From assembly GCA_902557215.1 (NCBI GenBank), contig CACDZM010000002.1, positions 62,001-126,000 of the forward strand: DNA of 64,000 bases, given 5' to 3'. This DNA is from an uncultured Pelagibacteraceae bacterium (GTDB lineage Bacteria > Pseudomonadota > Alphaproteobacteria > Pelagibacterales > Pelagibacteraceae). A model generated the notes under the pieces. It was given only the letters and a program-made list of their open reading frames with translations, had not been told where the DNA came from and did no database searches. Position 1 is the first letter of the stretch. The number at the start of each line of letters is the position of its first letter. Shown here one piece after another: positions 1 through 10,002 of the stretch. Both the position numbers and the translations under genes were made by a program.

Positions 1-610
1 ATAAAAAGATAAATTGCAACAACCCAGCTACAGAAACGCCCCAGGAAAGAATATAAATTAGATCATCATTTAAATAATTTCCAAAAAATAATATTGAAAT
101 TAATACTATATTCAAAATAATTGGTGCCGCTGAAGCAGCTGCAAATTTATTATGAGAGTTTAAAATTGCACCAAAAAAAGATGATAAACTCACAACCATT
201 AAAAATGGAAAAGTTATTCTAGTTAAAGTAATAGCAAGCTCCATTTTATCTGTATCATTGGTGAAGCCTGGAGCAATCAAACTAACAAATAGAGGCATAA
301 AAAGCTCAATTACTAGAACCAAGAAAAATAAACTAAATAATAATATTTTGAAAACTTGATTAGCAAATAATTGGGATTTCTCTTTACTTGCTACTAATTC
401 AGAAGTGTAGCTAGGAACAAAAGCAGCATTAAATGTTCCCTCAGCAAATAACCTCCTAAATGTATTTGGTATTCTAAAAGCAACAAAAAAAGCATCTGCT
501 AACAAACTTGTTCCAAGAAAAATAGCAATTAAAACATCTCTTAAATATCCAAGTAATCTACTAATTATAGTATAAAAACCAAAAGTCCCTGTTGACTTAA
601 CTAAATTCAT
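1..610 (-). CDS. murJ: Lipid II flippase MurJ (MviN), N-terminal part only
   Basis: This is the first ~203 residues of a gene that runs off the left edge. Reverse translation from the ATG at 610-608 begins MNLVKSTGTFGFYTIISR and continues LLGYLRDVLIA, with ADAFFVAFRIPNTFRRLFAEG further in. That pattern (the DAFFVAF-IPN-RRLFAEG stretch and AFVPSY) is the hallmark of the MurJ/MviN family, which flips lipid-linked peptidoglycan precursor across the inner membrane. Several hydrophobic membrane segments are visible in the part present. The gene is divergent from maeB, with about 50 bases between the start codons, so promoters for both must lie there. Identity is secure; the C-terminal half cannot be assessed. 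Confidence 0.93.
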   Translation of the reverse strand, partial: MNLVKSTGTFGFYTIISRLLGYLRDVLIAIFLGTSLLADAFFVAFRIPNTFRRLFAEGTFNAAFVPSYTSELVASKEKSQLFANQVFKILLFSLFFLVLVIELFMPLFVSLIAPGFTNDTDKMELAITLTRITFPFLMVVSLSSFFGAILNSHNKFAAASAAPIILNIVLISILFFGNYLNDDLIYILSWGVSVAGLLQFIFL

Positions 611-660
611 AAATCATATTAGTCTTAAATTTACCTCATTTGTACACCTAATTAACCTAA

Positions 661-2946
661 ATGAAAAAAACAAAAATTGATCACTATACAGACAAAGAAG
701 CTTTGGATTTTCACAGTCATAATAAGCCAGGAAAAATTGAGATTACCTCCTCAAAAAATATGACCACAAAAAGAGATCTCGCTCTAGCTTATTCACCTGG
801 AGTAGCAGCACCAGTAAAAGCTATAAGTGAAAATCCAGAAAGCGCATTTGACTATACAAGTAAGGGAAATCTTGTTGCAGTAATAAGCAATGGATCTGCA
901 ATTTTAGGAATGGGGAATTTAGGAGCATTGGCATCAAAGCCTGTAATGGAAGGAAAAGCTGTTTTATTTAAAAGATTTGCAGACATTGACTCGATAGATC
1001 TTGAAATTGACTCAGAAGATCCCGACGAGATAATTAGAAGTATAAAAAATTTTGCTCCAAGTTTCGGAGGTATAAATCTAGAAGACATCGCGGCCCCAGA
1101 CTGTTTTATAATTGAGGAAAAACTGAAAGAAATTTTGGATATTCCTGTCTTCCACGATGACCAACATGGAACAGCAATTATCACAACTGCAGCATTACTA
1201 AACGCACTTGACATAACTAAAAAGAAAATTGACAAAGTTAAAATAGTTGTCAATGGTGCAGGAGCATCAGCTATGGCATGTGCAAATTTATTTAAAAAAA
1301 GTGGAGTGCCACAAAAAAATATTACAATGGTTGATAGAAAAGGAGTAATTTATACCGGACGAGAAAATTTAAACCAATGGAAATCAGCACATGCTATTAA
1401 AACTGAAAATAGAACTTTGACTGATGCAATTAAAAATGCTGATGTGTTTCTAGGATTGTCAGCTAAAGGCGCTTTAACTAAGGACATGGTAAAAAAAATG
1501 AATGATAATCCAATTATATTTGCATGTGCAAATCCTGACCCAGAAATAAAACCTGAGGAAGTAGAAGAGGTTAGAGATGACGCAATTATTGCTACTGGAC
1601 GTTCAGATTATCCAAACCAAGTAAACAACTTAATTGGTTTTCCGTACATATTTAGGGGTGCATTAGACGTAAGATCGAAAGTAATAAATGAGGAGATGAA
1701 AGTAGCTGCGGCACATGCGATAGCTAATTTAGCCAAGGAAGAGGTACCAGATGAGGTTGTTGCAGCTATGGGAGGTGAAAGACCACATTATGGAAAAGAC
1801 TATATTATTCCCTCAACATTTGACCCAAGATTAATAAGTGTCATTCCAGCAGCGGTAGCTAAAGCTGCTATAGATACAGATGTTGCTAGGATTAATATAA
1901 AAGATTTTGAAACTTATAAAGACCAGTTAAAGCAAAGACTAGATCCAACGGTTACAATCATGCAAGGGATAAATAATTATATAAAGAAAAAATCAAAAAA
2001 AGTTGTTTTTGCAGATGGTGAGGATGAAAATATGCTTAAAGCTGCAATAGCATTCAAAAATTCAAATTTAGGGATACCAATTTTGGTTGGAAAGGAAGAC
2101 CTAATAAAAAAACAAATAAAGAGAATAGGTTATAATGAAAACTTTGATATTGAAATTGTAAACTCAAAAGACTCTGAAAAAAGAGAAAGGTATGTAAAAT
2201 ATCTTTTTGAAAAACTTCAAAGACAAAAAGGTATGCTAGAAAGAGATTGTGACCGATTGGTAAGAAATGACAGAGTGATTTGGGCATCTTGTATGGTTGC
2301 ATGCAAAGATGCCGATGCAATGGTTACTGGAAATACAAGAAGATATTCTTCCTCACTAGAAAAAATAAGTAAAGTTGTAGATCCAAGAGCAGGAGAAATT
2401 ATGTTTGGTTTAAATCTAATTGTAAATAGAGGAAAAACAATCTTTATATGTGATACCTCTGTAATTGAATATCCTGATGCAAACCAACTAGCAGAAATGG
2501 CAAAATCAGCAGCTAGAGTAGTTAGGCTATTTGGTTTTGATCCTAAGGTTGCTTTTTTATCTCACTCAACTTTTGGCGAACCTGCAACTGATAGAACTAA
2601 AAGGTTAAGTGATGCTGTTAAGATTTTAAAAAAGGATAAAGTTGATTTTAAATTCGATGGGGAAATGCAACCTGATGTTGCTTTAGAGGAGCTATATAAA
2701 GAACTTTATCCATTTTCAGAAATTGTAGGTAATTCCAATGTTTTAATTATGCCAAGTCAACATAGCGCAGCTATTTCTTACAAAATGATAAAATCTATGA
2801 GTAGAGCAAAAGTTATTGGACCATTGCTAATTGGTTTAGGTCTTCCAATAGAGATCGCTCCATTAAGAACTTCGACATCAGAGATTATAAATTTGGCATC
2901 AATTGCAGCATATTCTGCAGATGTAATTGATTACAAAAAAGATTAA
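661..2946 (+). CDS. maeB: NADP-dependent malic enzyme with C-terminal phosphotransacetylase-like domain
   Basis: The protein has 761 residues, the normal length for the large bacterial MaeB fusion. It decarboxylates malate to pyruvate with reduction of NADP. The N-terminal malic domain carries LAYSPGVAAPV (about 42-52), the YTSKGNLVAVISNGSAILG region (about 65-83) and the metal-site stretch HDDQHGTA (165-172). A Rossmann nucleotide site reads VVNGAGASAMACANL (about 196-210). From about residue 430 a phosphotransacetylase-like domain begins (KKVVFADGEDEN). In this family that domain binds acetyl-CoA for allosteric control and is not thought to be catalytic, which is family knowledge and not visible here. 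The gene stands alone on the plus strand and its end overlaps the convergent dolP-like gene by four bases. Confidence 0.96.
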   Translation: MKKTKIDHYTDKEALDFHSHNKPGKIEITSSKNMTTKRDLALAYSPGVAAPVKAISENPESAFDYTSKGNLVAVISNGSAILGMGNLGALASKPVMEGKAVLFKRFADIDSIDLEIDSEDPDEIIRSIKNFAPSFGGINLEDIAAPDCFIIEEKLKEILDIPVFHDDQHGTAIITTAALLNALDITKKKIDKVKIVVNGAGASAMACANLFKKSGVPQKNITMVDRKGVIYTGRENLNQWKSAHAIKTENRTLTDAIKNADVFLGLSAKGALTKDMVKKMNDNPIIFACANPDPEIKPEEVEEVRDDAIIATGRSDYPNQVNNLIGFPYIFRGALDVRSKVINEEMKVAAAHAIANLAKEEVPDEVVAAMGGERPHYGKDYIIPSTFDPRLISVIPAAVAKAAIDTDVARINIKDFETYKDQLKQRLDPTVTIMQGINNYIKKKSKKVVFADGEDENMLKAAIAFKNSNLGIPILVGKEDLIKKQIKRIGYNENFDIEIVNSKDSEKRERYVKYLFEKLQRQKGMLERDCDRLVRNDRVIWASCMVACKDADAMVTGNTRRYSSSLEKISKVVDPRAGEIMFGLNLIVNRGKTIFICDTSVIEYPDANQLAEMAKSAARVVRLFGFDPKVAFLSHSTFGEPATDRTKRLSDAVKILKKDKVDFKFDGEMQPDVALEELYKELYPFSEIVGNSNVLIMPSQHSAAISYKMIKSMSRAKVIGPLLIGLGLPIEIAPLRTSTSEIINLASIAAYSADVIDYKKD

Positions 2947-3536
2947 TTTTTTTGAATTCTTAAATCTTCAACTAATATAATACTAGCTATAACATCCTTA
3001 ACATCAAGAATTTCTTTAGCCTCTTTTAAAACTTCATCTTTTTCATCCTCAGTGATTGCGATTCCATAAATAAAAATTTTCTTTTTGTAAGTATCAATCT
3101 GGTAATTTGTTGCTTTTATCTTTTTATTCAAAATAATTGCTGTTCTTAGTTGAGATGTAATTAGAAGATCCTTTGCAGATTGTTTAAAATTAAACTCCTC
3201 TTTTATTTTAATATCATTTCTTACAGATCTTACACCAAGAGTTTCCCATGCTAATTTAGTCAATTGCAGTTTTTCCTCAGGATTTTCGACTTTTCCTGTT
3301 AGAAAAATTCTACCATCTAAAACTTGAGTATTTATAGCAAATAAATATTTTTTGTCCTTTAATAACATCCTGGCAGTAAAATTTTTTTCCATTATAGAAT
3401 CATCAATTTGAGTTCCAACTGTTCTTGGATCAAAAGCTACACTTACTCCTGTTCCAAAAAAACCTTTAGATCCTACTCCGGCACAACTTGATAAAAACAT
3501 TAAAAACATTGAAAATATTACTGATTTAATTTTCAT
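2943..3536 (-). CDS. BON-domain outer-membrane lipoprotein, DolP/YraP/OsmY-like
   Basis: 197 residues. The N-terminus is a lipoprotein signal peptide with lipobox LSSC followed by AG, so the mature protein should start at the Cys near residue 18 and be lipid-anchored. Two BON-type repeats follow: about 65-115 (NTQVLDGRIFLTGKVENPEEK) and about 120-190 (TYKKKIFIYGIAITEDEKDEV). The domain binds phospholipid in E. coli DolP. The gene overlaps the 3' end of rsmI by 11 bases on the same strand, so the two are probably one transcript. In E. coli, dolP, rsmI and lpoA also sit close together, and the same three functions are neighbours here. Start is the ATG that gives a clean signal peptide. Confidence 0.85.
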   Translation of the reverse strand: MKIKSVIFSMFLMFLSSCAGVGSKGFFGTGVSVAFDPRTVGTQIDDSIMEKNFTARMLLKDKKYLFAINTQVLDGRIFLTGKVENPEEKLQLTKLAWETLGVRSVRNDIKIKEEFNFKQSAKDLLITSQLRTAIILNKKIKATNYQIDTYKKKIFIYGIAITEDEKDEVLKEAKEILDVKDVIASIILVEDLRIQKN

Positions 3537-4389
3537 TTTTTAATTCTATACAAAAATTATAAATCGCTTTCTTTGATATCTCACTTTTTTTACCAATTAG
3601 ACTTACAATTTCTTTTACACTTAATTTATTTATGGTTTTTCTAATTAAATCTTTATCTGATTCACTTAGTTTTTGCGAAACATTTTTTACTTTTTTCATT
3701 TCTGAAATAACAATAGTTAATTCCCCTTTTAGTCCACTTTCCAACATTTTCAAATTATCAATTTTTTCTCTTAAAAATTCTTCATAAAATTTAGTCATTT
3801 CCCTACAAATCAAAATTTTTCTACCACTAAAATATTTTTTTAAAATAGGAATAGTTTTGTTAAATTTTTTTGACGAAATGAAAAAAACTATAGAGCAATC
3901 TAGTTTTGATAAAGTTTGTAAATCATTATTTAATAACTTATTCTTTTCAGGTAAAAAACCATAAAAATAAAACTTATCACTAAAACCACTTACAGAAACT
4001 GCACTCGAAACAGCAGAGGGTCCTGGAATAGGTGAAACGTTGATACCTTCTTTTAAACATTCGTTTATTAAAACACATCCTGGGTCTGAAATACTTGGTG
4101 TTCCTGCGTCTGAAATTAGAGATATTATAGATCCTGATTTTAATAATTTGATTATCTTATTTAAGTTTTTTTTTTCATTAAACTTATGGTAAGAAATCAA
4201 ATTAGATTTAATATCAAATTTAGTAAGAAGAATTTTTGAAACTCTAGTATCTTCGCATAAAATAAAATCTGACTTTCTTAAAGTTTCTATTGCTCTTTGG
4301 GATATATCTAATAAATTTCCGATTGGTGTTGATACAACATACAATCCAATTTTAATCTTAATGTTGTCAGATTTGTTTTTTAAGGACAT
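3526..4389 (-). CDS. rsmI: 16S rRNA (cytidine-1402-2'-O)-methyltransferase RsmI
   Basis: 287 residues, normal family length. The SAM-dependent tetrapyrrole-methylase fold is marked by LYVVSTPIGNLLDISQRA near the N-terminus, then CEDTRVSKILL, then LISDAGTPSISDPG, then the P-GPSAVSSAVSVSG loop. These are diagnostic for RsmI, which methylates the ribose of C1402 in the ribosomal P site together with RsmH. It is divergent from the LpoA-like gene, 31 bases apart, and overlaps the dolP-like gene downstream. In E. coli rsmI is also transcribed away from lpoA, so the arrangement is conserved. Confidence 0.95.
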   Translation of the reverse strand: MSLKNKSDNIKIKIGLYVVSTPIGNLLDISQRAIETLRKSDFILCEDTRVSKILLTKFDIKSNLISYHKFNEKKNLNKIIKLLKSGSIISLISDAGTPSISDPGCVLINECLKEGINVSPIPGPSAVSSAVSVSGFSDKFYFYGFLPEKNKLLNNDLQTLSKLDCSIVFFISSKKFNKTIPILKKYFSGRKILICREMTKFYEEFLREKIDNLKMLESGLKGELTIVISEMKKVKNVSQKLSESDKDLIRKTINKLSVKEIVSLIGKKSEISKKAIYNFCIELKNEN

Positions 4390-4411
4390 TGTTGTAACTA
4401 ATTAATATAAT
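4383..4411 (+). promoter_or_regulatory. Candidate sigma-70 promoter for the LpoA-like gene
   Basis: The short rsmI/LpoA-like intergenic region contains a perfect TATAAT at 4406-4411. Seventeen bases upstream is AGGACA (4383-4388), a 4 of 6 match to TTGACA. It would start transcription only a few bases before the ATG at 4421. In DNA this AT-rich, a chance TATAAT is common, so the call is tentative. Confidence 0.35.
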
Positions 4412-4420
4412 ATTATTTAA

Positions 4421-5581
4421 ATGATTAAAATTTCAAAATTAATAATTTGTTCACTGTTTTTATTTATAATTGGTACCTCACAGAAAGTATTTGCAAATGA
4501 GAAAATAAAAATTGGGCTGCTCATCCCATTAACTGAAGATAATCAAGAGATTGGTCAACAGATTATCAAAACCGTCAGAATGGCAATCAATGATATTAAC
4601 AATGAGAATATAGAAATAATTGTGAAAGATACAAAATCTAATCCTAATAGCACACTAAAATCAGCTATCGAATTAAAAAACGAAAATATAAAAATTGTAA
4701 TAGGTCCAGTGTTTTATGAAAATCTTATTTATCTCAATAAAGTTGAAGATATAATCTTTTTATCATTAACTAATAAAACTATCGATCTTCCAAAAAATGT
4801 TATTAGTGCTGGAGTAAACTCTACTTCTCAACTTAATGCTATTAAAAAGTTTTTAGAATTAAATGAGATTAAAAAAACGATCTTTTTGTTACCAAAATTA
4901 AAACATGAAGCGGAGATAAAAAAAGGTTTAAAAGATTCAAAATTAAAAACTAAAAAGGTATTTGAGTATGATACTGAACCAACTAAGTTAACGAAACAAA
5001 TAGAAAAAATAACTAATTATAAAATTAGAAAGCAAAATTTAGAAGACGAAATAAAAAGATTAGAACAATCTGATGATCCGAATAAAGAGAAAAAAATCAA
5101 ACAGTTAGAAAAAAAATATACATTGGGCAAAGTTAACTTTAATTCAGTTATAATAGCTGACTTTGAAGAAGGTTTAAAAAGTGTTGCTACATCCCTTCTA
5201 TACACTGATGTATCACCTGAAAAAAAATATTTTATATCACTAAATCAATGGTTTAATGAGAGTCTGATACAAGAAAAAAGTCTTCAACCCATATATTATC
5301 CCTCAATAAATAAAAAAAATTGGGAACAATATAAAGATAGGTTTTACAGAAAATTTAAAAAATATCCAAACCATCTAAGTTTGCTTAGTTATGATTTAGT
5401 TGGTTTAATTTATTATCTGTCATTAAAAAATGATTTTATGACAACTGATACTGAAAAACTTTTTAGAGACGAAAATTCTTTTAAAGGTAAAATTGGAATT
5501 TTTGATATTAAAAATAATGAAATAAACCACCGTTTAAATTTCTATAGGGTAGAAAAAAATCAAACTACAAAAATTTTTTAA
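4421..5581 (+). CDS. Periplasmic-binding-fold protein, LpoA-like penicillin-binding-protein activator
   Basis: 386 residues with a cleavable signal peptide (hydrophobic stretch then SQKVFANE). The mature part starts IKIGLLIPLTEDNQEIGQQI, the opening strand and loop of type I periplasmic binding folds (Peripla_BP_6). VIGPVFYENL and the later YDLVGLIYYLSLK fit the same fold. It lies divergent to rsmI, where E. coli has lpoA, the lipoprotein that activates PBP1A. That synteny is the main reason for preferring an LpoA-like role to a solute-binding role. No lipobox Cys is visible, unlike E. coli LpoA, and the N-terminal TPR domain of LpoA is absent. A Lys/Glu-rich helical insert (about residues 205-230) interrupts the fold. 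The last 17 bases overlap the convergent rdgB. Confidence 0.7.
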   Translation: MIKISKLIICSLFLFIIGTSQKVFANEKIKIGLLIPLTEDNQEIGQQIIKTVRMAINDINNENIEIIVKDTKSNPNSTLKSAIELKNENIKIVIGPVFYENLIYLNKVEDIIFLSLTNKTIDLPKNVISAGVNSTSQLNAIKKFLELNEIKKTIFLLPKLKHEAEIKKGLKDSKLKTKKVFEYDTEPTKLTKQIEKITNYKIRKQNLEDEIKRLEQSDDPNKEKKIKQLEKKYTLGKVNFNSVIIADFEEGLKSVATSLLYTDVSPEKKYFISLNQWFNESLIQEKSLQPIYYPSINKKNWEQYKDRFYRKFKKYPNHLSLLSYDLVGLIYYLSLKNDFMTTDTEKLFRDENSFKGKIGIFDIKNNEINHRLNFYRVEKNQTTKIF

Positions 5582-6167
5582 TTTTCTTAAAAGCTTTAAA
5601 TCTGTGATCAATTTTATGCTTTAAACTAGGCTTCATTTCACCAAAAGTTAATTTTTTTTTGAGAGGTATAAAAATAGGATCATATCCAAAACCATTATTA
5701 CCCTTTGGTTTATTAGATATATGTCCTTCAACTTTACTTTGAACGCAAGCAACTTTTTTTTTTAAATGACTAATAGACAGAGCACATATAAATCGGGCTT
5801 TAATTTTTTTACTTTTCCAATTTTTATCTTTTTTATAGAGTTCTCTATAAACTCTTTTTATTGCAATTTTAAAATCAGATTTTTTTCCTGCCCATCTGGC
5901 AGAATATATTCCTGGCTTTTTATTTAAAGTATCAATTTCCAACCCAGAGTCGTCTGCTAAACAGGTTAAATTTGTTTTTTGTGAAAAATACCTTGATTTT
6001 ATAAGTGAATTTTCTTTAAATGTTTTCCCAGTTTCTCTTGGACTTTTGATATTAAATTCAGATGTTGAATAAATTTTGATGTATTTTGGCAATAAATTCT
6101 TGATTTCGCGCAGTTTACCTTTGTTATTGGTTCCAATTAATAATTTATTTATTTTTTGTTTAAACAT
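5565..6167 (-). CDS. rdgB: XTP/dITP pyrophosphatase (RdgB/HAM1 family)
   Basis: 200 residues. It removes non-canonical purine nucleotides (ITP, dITP, XTP) by hydrolysis to the monophosphate and pyrophosphate. Family signatures seen in order: LLIGTNNKGKLREIK near the N-terminus (substrate loop), LADDSGLEID (metal-binding and catalytic Asp), GIYSARWAG, GNNGFGYDPIFIP, and near the C-terminus DHRFKAFKKI replacing the common SHR-KA. The one difference, Asp for Ser in SHR, is minor. The gene is divergent from grpE with 36 bases between starts. In many alphaproteobacteria rdgB lies near the grpE/hrcA heat-shock genes. Confidence 0.93.
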   Translation of the reverse strand: MFKQKINKLLIGTNNKGKLREIKNLLPKYIKIYSTSEFNIKSPRETGKTFKENSLIKSRYFSQKTNLTCLADDSGLEIDTLNKKPGIYSARWAGKKSDFKIAIKRVYRELYKKDKNWKSKKIKARFICALSISHLKKKVACVQSKVEGHISNKPKGNNGFGYDPIFIPLKKKLTFGEMKPSLKHKIDHRFKAFKKIKKFL

Positions 6168-6203
6168 CTAGAAATTATGAAAATCCTTACCATATAAGAT
6201 TGT

Positions 6204-6845
6204 ATGGAAAAAGAAGAAAACCAAAATAATAATCCCACGAATAAAAGCCAAGAGGCGGAAAATGCTGAGAATGATATTAGTGAAAATGGAAATAATCTCC
6301 AGCCAGAAGATATTTCGCCAGATGAGAAAGAAAAAATAAAAGAGTCTTCTCCAGCTGAAAAAATTACTGAACTTGAAGATAAGCTAGCTAGGACTTTTGC
6401 TGAAATGGAAAATCAAAGAAGAAGATTTGAAAAAGAAAAAGAAGATGCATTTGAATATGGTGGTTATAGTTTTGCTAAAGAGGCATTAAGCTTAATTGAT
6501 AACTTAGAGCGATCAAAAAATGTTTTAGAGAACGATGATAAACTTAAAGAAACTGAAGCATTAAAAAAAATTCTCGACCATTTAAATGTAATAAAAAAAG
6601 ATCTAATAACTATTTTTGAAAAAAATGATATTAAACCCATTGATAGTCTAAACAAAAAACTAGATCCAAATTTTCATCAAGCAATGATTGAAATAGAGGA
6701 CGATACTAAAGAGCCAGGCACAATAATCCAAGAAATTCAAAAAGGGTTTACTATAAAAGACAGACTGCTGAGACCATCATTAGTTGGGGTATCAAAAAAA
6801 GTAGAAAAAAGCGATAAAAATGAGGAAAATTCGAAAGATAAATAA
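6204..6845 (+). CDS. grpE: GrpE nucleotide exchange factor for DnaK
   Basis: 213 residues. The first ~50 are acidic and disordered, followed by a long coiled coil (from about EKITELEDKLARTFAEMEN) and the C-terminal beta domain (NFHQAMIEIEDD, then IQKGFTIKDRLLRPSLVGVSK). GrpE releases ADP from DnaK. It lies 63 bases before dnaK, followed by dnaJ, the usual chaperone order. The gap before dnaK contains its own RpoH-type promoter, so dnaK-dnaJ can probably be transcribed separately from grpE. Confidence 0.96.
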   Translation: MEKEENQNNNPTNKSQEAENAENDISENGNNLQPEDISPDEKEKIKESSPAEKITELEDKLARTFAEMENQRRRFEKEKEDAFEYGGYSFAKEALSLIDNLERSKNVLENDDKLKETEALKKILDHLNVIKKDLITIFEKNDIKPIDSLNKKLDPNFHQAMIEIEDDTKEPGTIIQEIQKGFTIKDRLLRPSLVGVSKKVEKSDKNEENSKDK

Positions 6846-6857
6846 TTATGAAGCCAA

Positions 6858-6885
6858 CTTGTAGTTTTGCATTTAGCACCTATAT
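6858..6885 (+). promoter_or_regulatory. RpoH (heat-shock sigma) type promoter upstream of dnaK
   Basis: CTTG at 6858-6861, then exactly 17 bases, then CCTATAT at 6879-6885. This matches the alphaproteobacterial RpoH consensus, which I recall as CTTG-N17/18-CYTATNT. The predicted start of transcription is about 7 bases downstream, giving a 5' leader of about 15-20 bases before the dnaK ATG at 6909. The placement before a heat-shock operon supports the call. Confidence 0.7.
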
Positions 6886-6908
6886 GAAGTTTTATAGATA
6901 TAAATATT

Positions 6909-8834
6909 ATGAGTAAAATAATTGGAATAGATTTAGGTACTACGAATTCTTGTGTTGCTATTATGGAAGGAACACAGGCTAAGGTATTAGAAAATGCAGA
7001 AGGTGCAAGAACCACTCCTTCGGTAGTTGCATTTACTGATGAAAATGAAAAATTAATTGGTCAACCAGCTAAAAGACAAGCTGTAACAAATCCTGAAAAT
7101 ACTATATTTGCAGTTAAAAGATTAATTGGAAGAAATTTTGATGATCCTACAGTAAAAAAAGATGTCGAAGCAGCACCTTTTAAAATTGTAAATTCTGAAA
7201 ATGGTGACGCTTGGATTGAAGCAAAAGGAGAAAAGTATTCACCATCGCAAATCTCTGCTTTCATACTTCAAAAGATGAAAGAGACTGCTGAAAAATACTT
7301 AGGTCAGGCTGTAACTAAAGCAGTTATAACTGTGCCTGCATATTTCAACGATGCGCAAAGACAAGCGACTAAAGATGCTGGTAAAATTGCTGGTTTAGAA
7401 GTTTTGAGAATTATAAATGAACCTACTGCTGCTTCATTAGCATATGGACTTGATAAAAAACAAAATAAGAAAATAGCAGTATATGATTTAGGTGGAGGAA
7501 CTTTTGATGTTTCAATACTGGAATTAGGTGATGGTGTATTTGAAGTAAAATCTACTAATGGTGATACATTTTTAGGTGGAGAAGATTTTGATAATGCCGT
7601 TGTTGAGTATCTAATTGGTGAGTTTAAGAAAGATAGTGGTATTGATCTTAAATCAGACAAATTAGCATTACAAAGATTAAAAGAAGCTGCTGAAAAGGCT
7701 AAAATAGAACTGTCAGCTGCGGAGCAAACAGACATTAATCTTCCTTTTATCACAGCTGATAAAACTGGACCAAAGCACATTAACTTAAAGATGACTAGAG
7801 CAAAGCTTGAAGCTTTAGTTGAAGATTTAATTGCTAGAACAATCCCCCCATGTAAAACTGCTTTAAAAGATGCTGGAATTTCTGCGAGCGATATAAATGA
7901 AGTAGTTATGGTAGGCGGTATGACTAGAATGCCAAAAGTTATAGAAGAAGTAAAAAACTTTTTTGGCAAAGACCCTAACAAAAGTGTTAACCCTGACGAA
8001 GTAGTAGCAATGGGTGCAGCTATTCAAGCTGGTGTATTACAAGGAGATGTGAAGGATGTCTTATTATTAGATGTTACACCGCTCTCTCTTGGAATTGAGA
8101 CACTTGGAGGAGTCTCAACAAAGCTTATTGAAAAAAATACAACTATACCAACAAAAAAGAGTCAGGTATTTTCTACTGCTGAAGACAATCAGCCTGCTGT
8201 TTCAATTAGAGTTTTGCAGGGCGAGAGAGAAATGGCAACTGATAATAAATTATTAGGAAATTTTGAGTTAATAGGTATTGCTCCAGCACCAAGAGGTGTG
8301 CCTCAAATTGAGGTAACTTTTGATATAGATGCAAACGGAATAGTAAATGTGTCAGCAAAAGATAAAGGTACAGGTAAAGAACAAAAAATTCAAATTCAGG
8401 CTTCTGGTGGTTTAAGTGACGAAGAGATAGAAAAAATGGTTAAAGATGCAGAGGCTAACAAAGAGGCTGATAAAAAGAAAAGGGAGTCTGTTGATGTAAG
8501 AAATCAAGCAGATACTTTAATTCATTCAACTGAAAAAAATTTGAAAGAACATGGATCTAAAATCTCAGATGCTGAGAAAAAATCTATCGAGGATGCTTCA
8601 AACAACCTTAAAGAATCATTGAAGGGTGAAAACACAGACGATATTAAGAAAAAAACTGAAACACTAGTTCAAGCTTCGATGAAACTTGGTGAGGCTATTT
8701 ATAAATCACAACAAAGTACAAAACCATCTTCAGATAAAGATGATGGTAAAGACGAAAAGGGAAAAAAAGACGATAATGTTGTTGATGCTGACTTTGAAGA
8801 AGTAAAAGACGAGAATAAAGAAAAAAGCGCTTAA
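6909..8834 (+). CDS. dnaK: Chaperone protein DnaK (Hsp70)
   Basis: 641 residues, full length. The ATPase domain starts [17 protein letters not shown] and contains [15 protein letters not shown] (about 195-209) and the [13 protein letters not shown] motif (about 335). The linker reads [16 protein letters not shown]. The substrate-binding beta domain and helical lid follow. The tail is Asp/Lys/Glu-rich and ends [12 protein letters not shown], a variant of the usual bacterial acidic end. It works with GrpE (upstream) and DnaJ (28 bases downstream). The codons look slightly less AT-biased than in the neighbours, as expected for a highly expressed gene. Confidence 0.99.
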   Translation: MSKIIGIDLGTTNSCVAIMEGTQAKVLENAEGARTTPSVVAFTDENEKLIGQPAKRQAVTNPENTIFAVKRLIGRNFDDPTVKKDVEAAPFKIVNSENGDAWIEAKGEKYSPSQISAFILQKMKETAEKYLGQAVTKAVITVPAYFNDAQRQATKDAGKIAGLEVLRIINEPTAASLAYGLDKKQNKKIAVYDLGGGTFDVSILELGDGVFEVKSTNGDTFLGGEDFDNAVVEYLIGEFKKDSGIDLKSDKLALQRLKEAAEKAKIELSAAEQTDINLPFITADKTGPKHINLKMTRAKLEALVEDLIARTIPPCKTALKDAGISASDINEVVMVGGMTRMPKVIEEVKNFFGKDPNKSVNPDEVVAMGAAIQAGVLQGDVKDVLLLDVTPLSLGIETLGGVSTKLIEKNTTIPTKKSQVFSTAEDNQPAVSIRVLQGEREMATDNKLLGNFELIGIAPAPRGVPQIEVTFDIDANGIVNVSAKDKGTGKEQKIQIQASGGLSDEEIEKMVKDAEANKEADKKKRESVDVRNQADTLIHSTEKNLKEHGSKISDAEKKSIEDASNNLKESLKGENTDDIKKKTETLVQASMKLGEAIYKSQQSTKPSSDKDDGKDEKGKKDDNVVDADFEEVKDENKEKSA

Positions 8835-8862
8835 CTGACATCTATTTGTCCAGGTTTAATAC

Positions 8863-9999
8863 ATGGCTAAAAGAGATTACTATGATGTCCTTGGCGTAGG
8901 AAAAGATGCAAGCCCTGAGCAACTAAAGTCTGCATACAGAAAATTAGCAGTTAAATATCATCCAGACAAAAATCCCAACGACAAAACAGCAGAAGAGAAA
9001 TTTAAAGAAGCAAGTGAAGCTTATGGTGTGCTTTCTGATAAATCTAAAAAAGAAAACTATGATAATTTTGGTCATGCGGCTTTTGAGAATGGAGGTGGTG
9101 GTCAAGGTGGCTTCAGTGGTTTTGGTGGTTTTGGTGGTACCGATTTTTCTGATATCTTTGAAGATTTTTTTGGAGATTTTGGTGGTAGCAGAAGAGGATC
9201 AAGGGGAAGAAGTTCTAATAACAGAGGGTCAGATCTAAGATATGATCTATCGATAACTTTAGAAGAAGCATACTCTGGAAAAAAACAAAATATACAATTT
9301 TCAACTTCAGAGAAATGTAATACCTGTAAAGGAAATGGATCAAAACCAGGAACAACACCTGACAGATGTAGTTATTGCGGTGGTAACGGAAGGGTTCGAT
9401 CAAATCAAGGCTTTTTTACCGTACAACAAACTTGTCCTCAATGTACGGGCAGTGGAGAAGAAATTACAAATCCATGCTCTAATTGCAATGGACAGGGCAA
9501 TAATCAAATTACAAAAAAAATCTCTGTAACAATACCAAAAGGAGTAGATGATGGTACTAGAATACGACTAGCAGGTAAAGGTGAGGCGGGAACAAGAGGA
9601 GGTGCATCTGGTGATTTATATTTATTTATTAATGTAAAATCTCATGATTTATTTAAAAGATCAGATGTAAATTTATTTTTTGAATTCCCAATATCAATTG
9701 CAGATGCTGCACTTGGAACTACGATAGAGATTCCAACTATAGATGGAAAAAAAGCGAAAATTAAAATACCTGATGGTACTCAAGATGGAAAACAGTTTAG
9801 ACTCAGAGGAAAAGGAATGCCTTTCATGCGTAAAGGGGACTTTGGAGACCTGTATGTCCAAGTAAAAACAGAAGTGCCGGTTAACTTAAATAAAGAACAA
9901 AAAGAACTATTAGAGCAGTTTAGAAAAATAGAAAATGAAAAATCTAACCCAAGTATTAAAAAATTTTTTCAGAAAGCAAAAGATTTTTGGAAGAGTTAA
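8863..9999 (+). CDS. dnaJ: Chaperone protein DnaJ (Hsp40)
   Basis: 378 residues. J domain at residues 1-70 with the HPD triad in [10 protein letters not shown], then a Gly/Phe-rich segment (about 75-125). Four zinc-finger repeats follow: [24 protein letters not shown] and CSNCNGQG. The C-terminal substrate-binding domains include [20 protein letters not shown] and [19 protein letters not shown]. All four CxxCxGxG motifs are intact, so this is a full type I DnaJ. It is the last chaperone gene of the run. The small membrane-protein gene starts three bases after its stop codon. Confidence 0.98.
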   Translation: MAKRDYYDVLGVGKDASPEQLKSAYRKLAVKYHPDKNPNDKTAEEKFKEASEAYGVLSDKSKKENYDNFGHAAFENGGGGQGGFSGFGGFGGTDFSDIFEDFFGDFGGSRRGSRGRSSNNRGSDLRYDLSITLEEAYSGKKQNIQFSTSEKCNTCKGNGSKPGTTPDRCSYCGGNGRVRSNQGFFTVQQTCPQCTGSGEEITNPCSNCNGQGNNQITKKISVTIPKGVDDGTRIRLAGKGEAGTRGGASGDLYLFINVKSHDLFKRSDVNLFFEFPISIADAALGTTIEIPTIDGKKAKIKIPDGTQDGKQFRLRGKGMPFMRKGDFGDLYVQVKTEVPVNLNKEQKELLEQFRKIENEKSNPSIKKFFQKAKDFWKS

Positions 10000-10002
10000 A
10001 AA

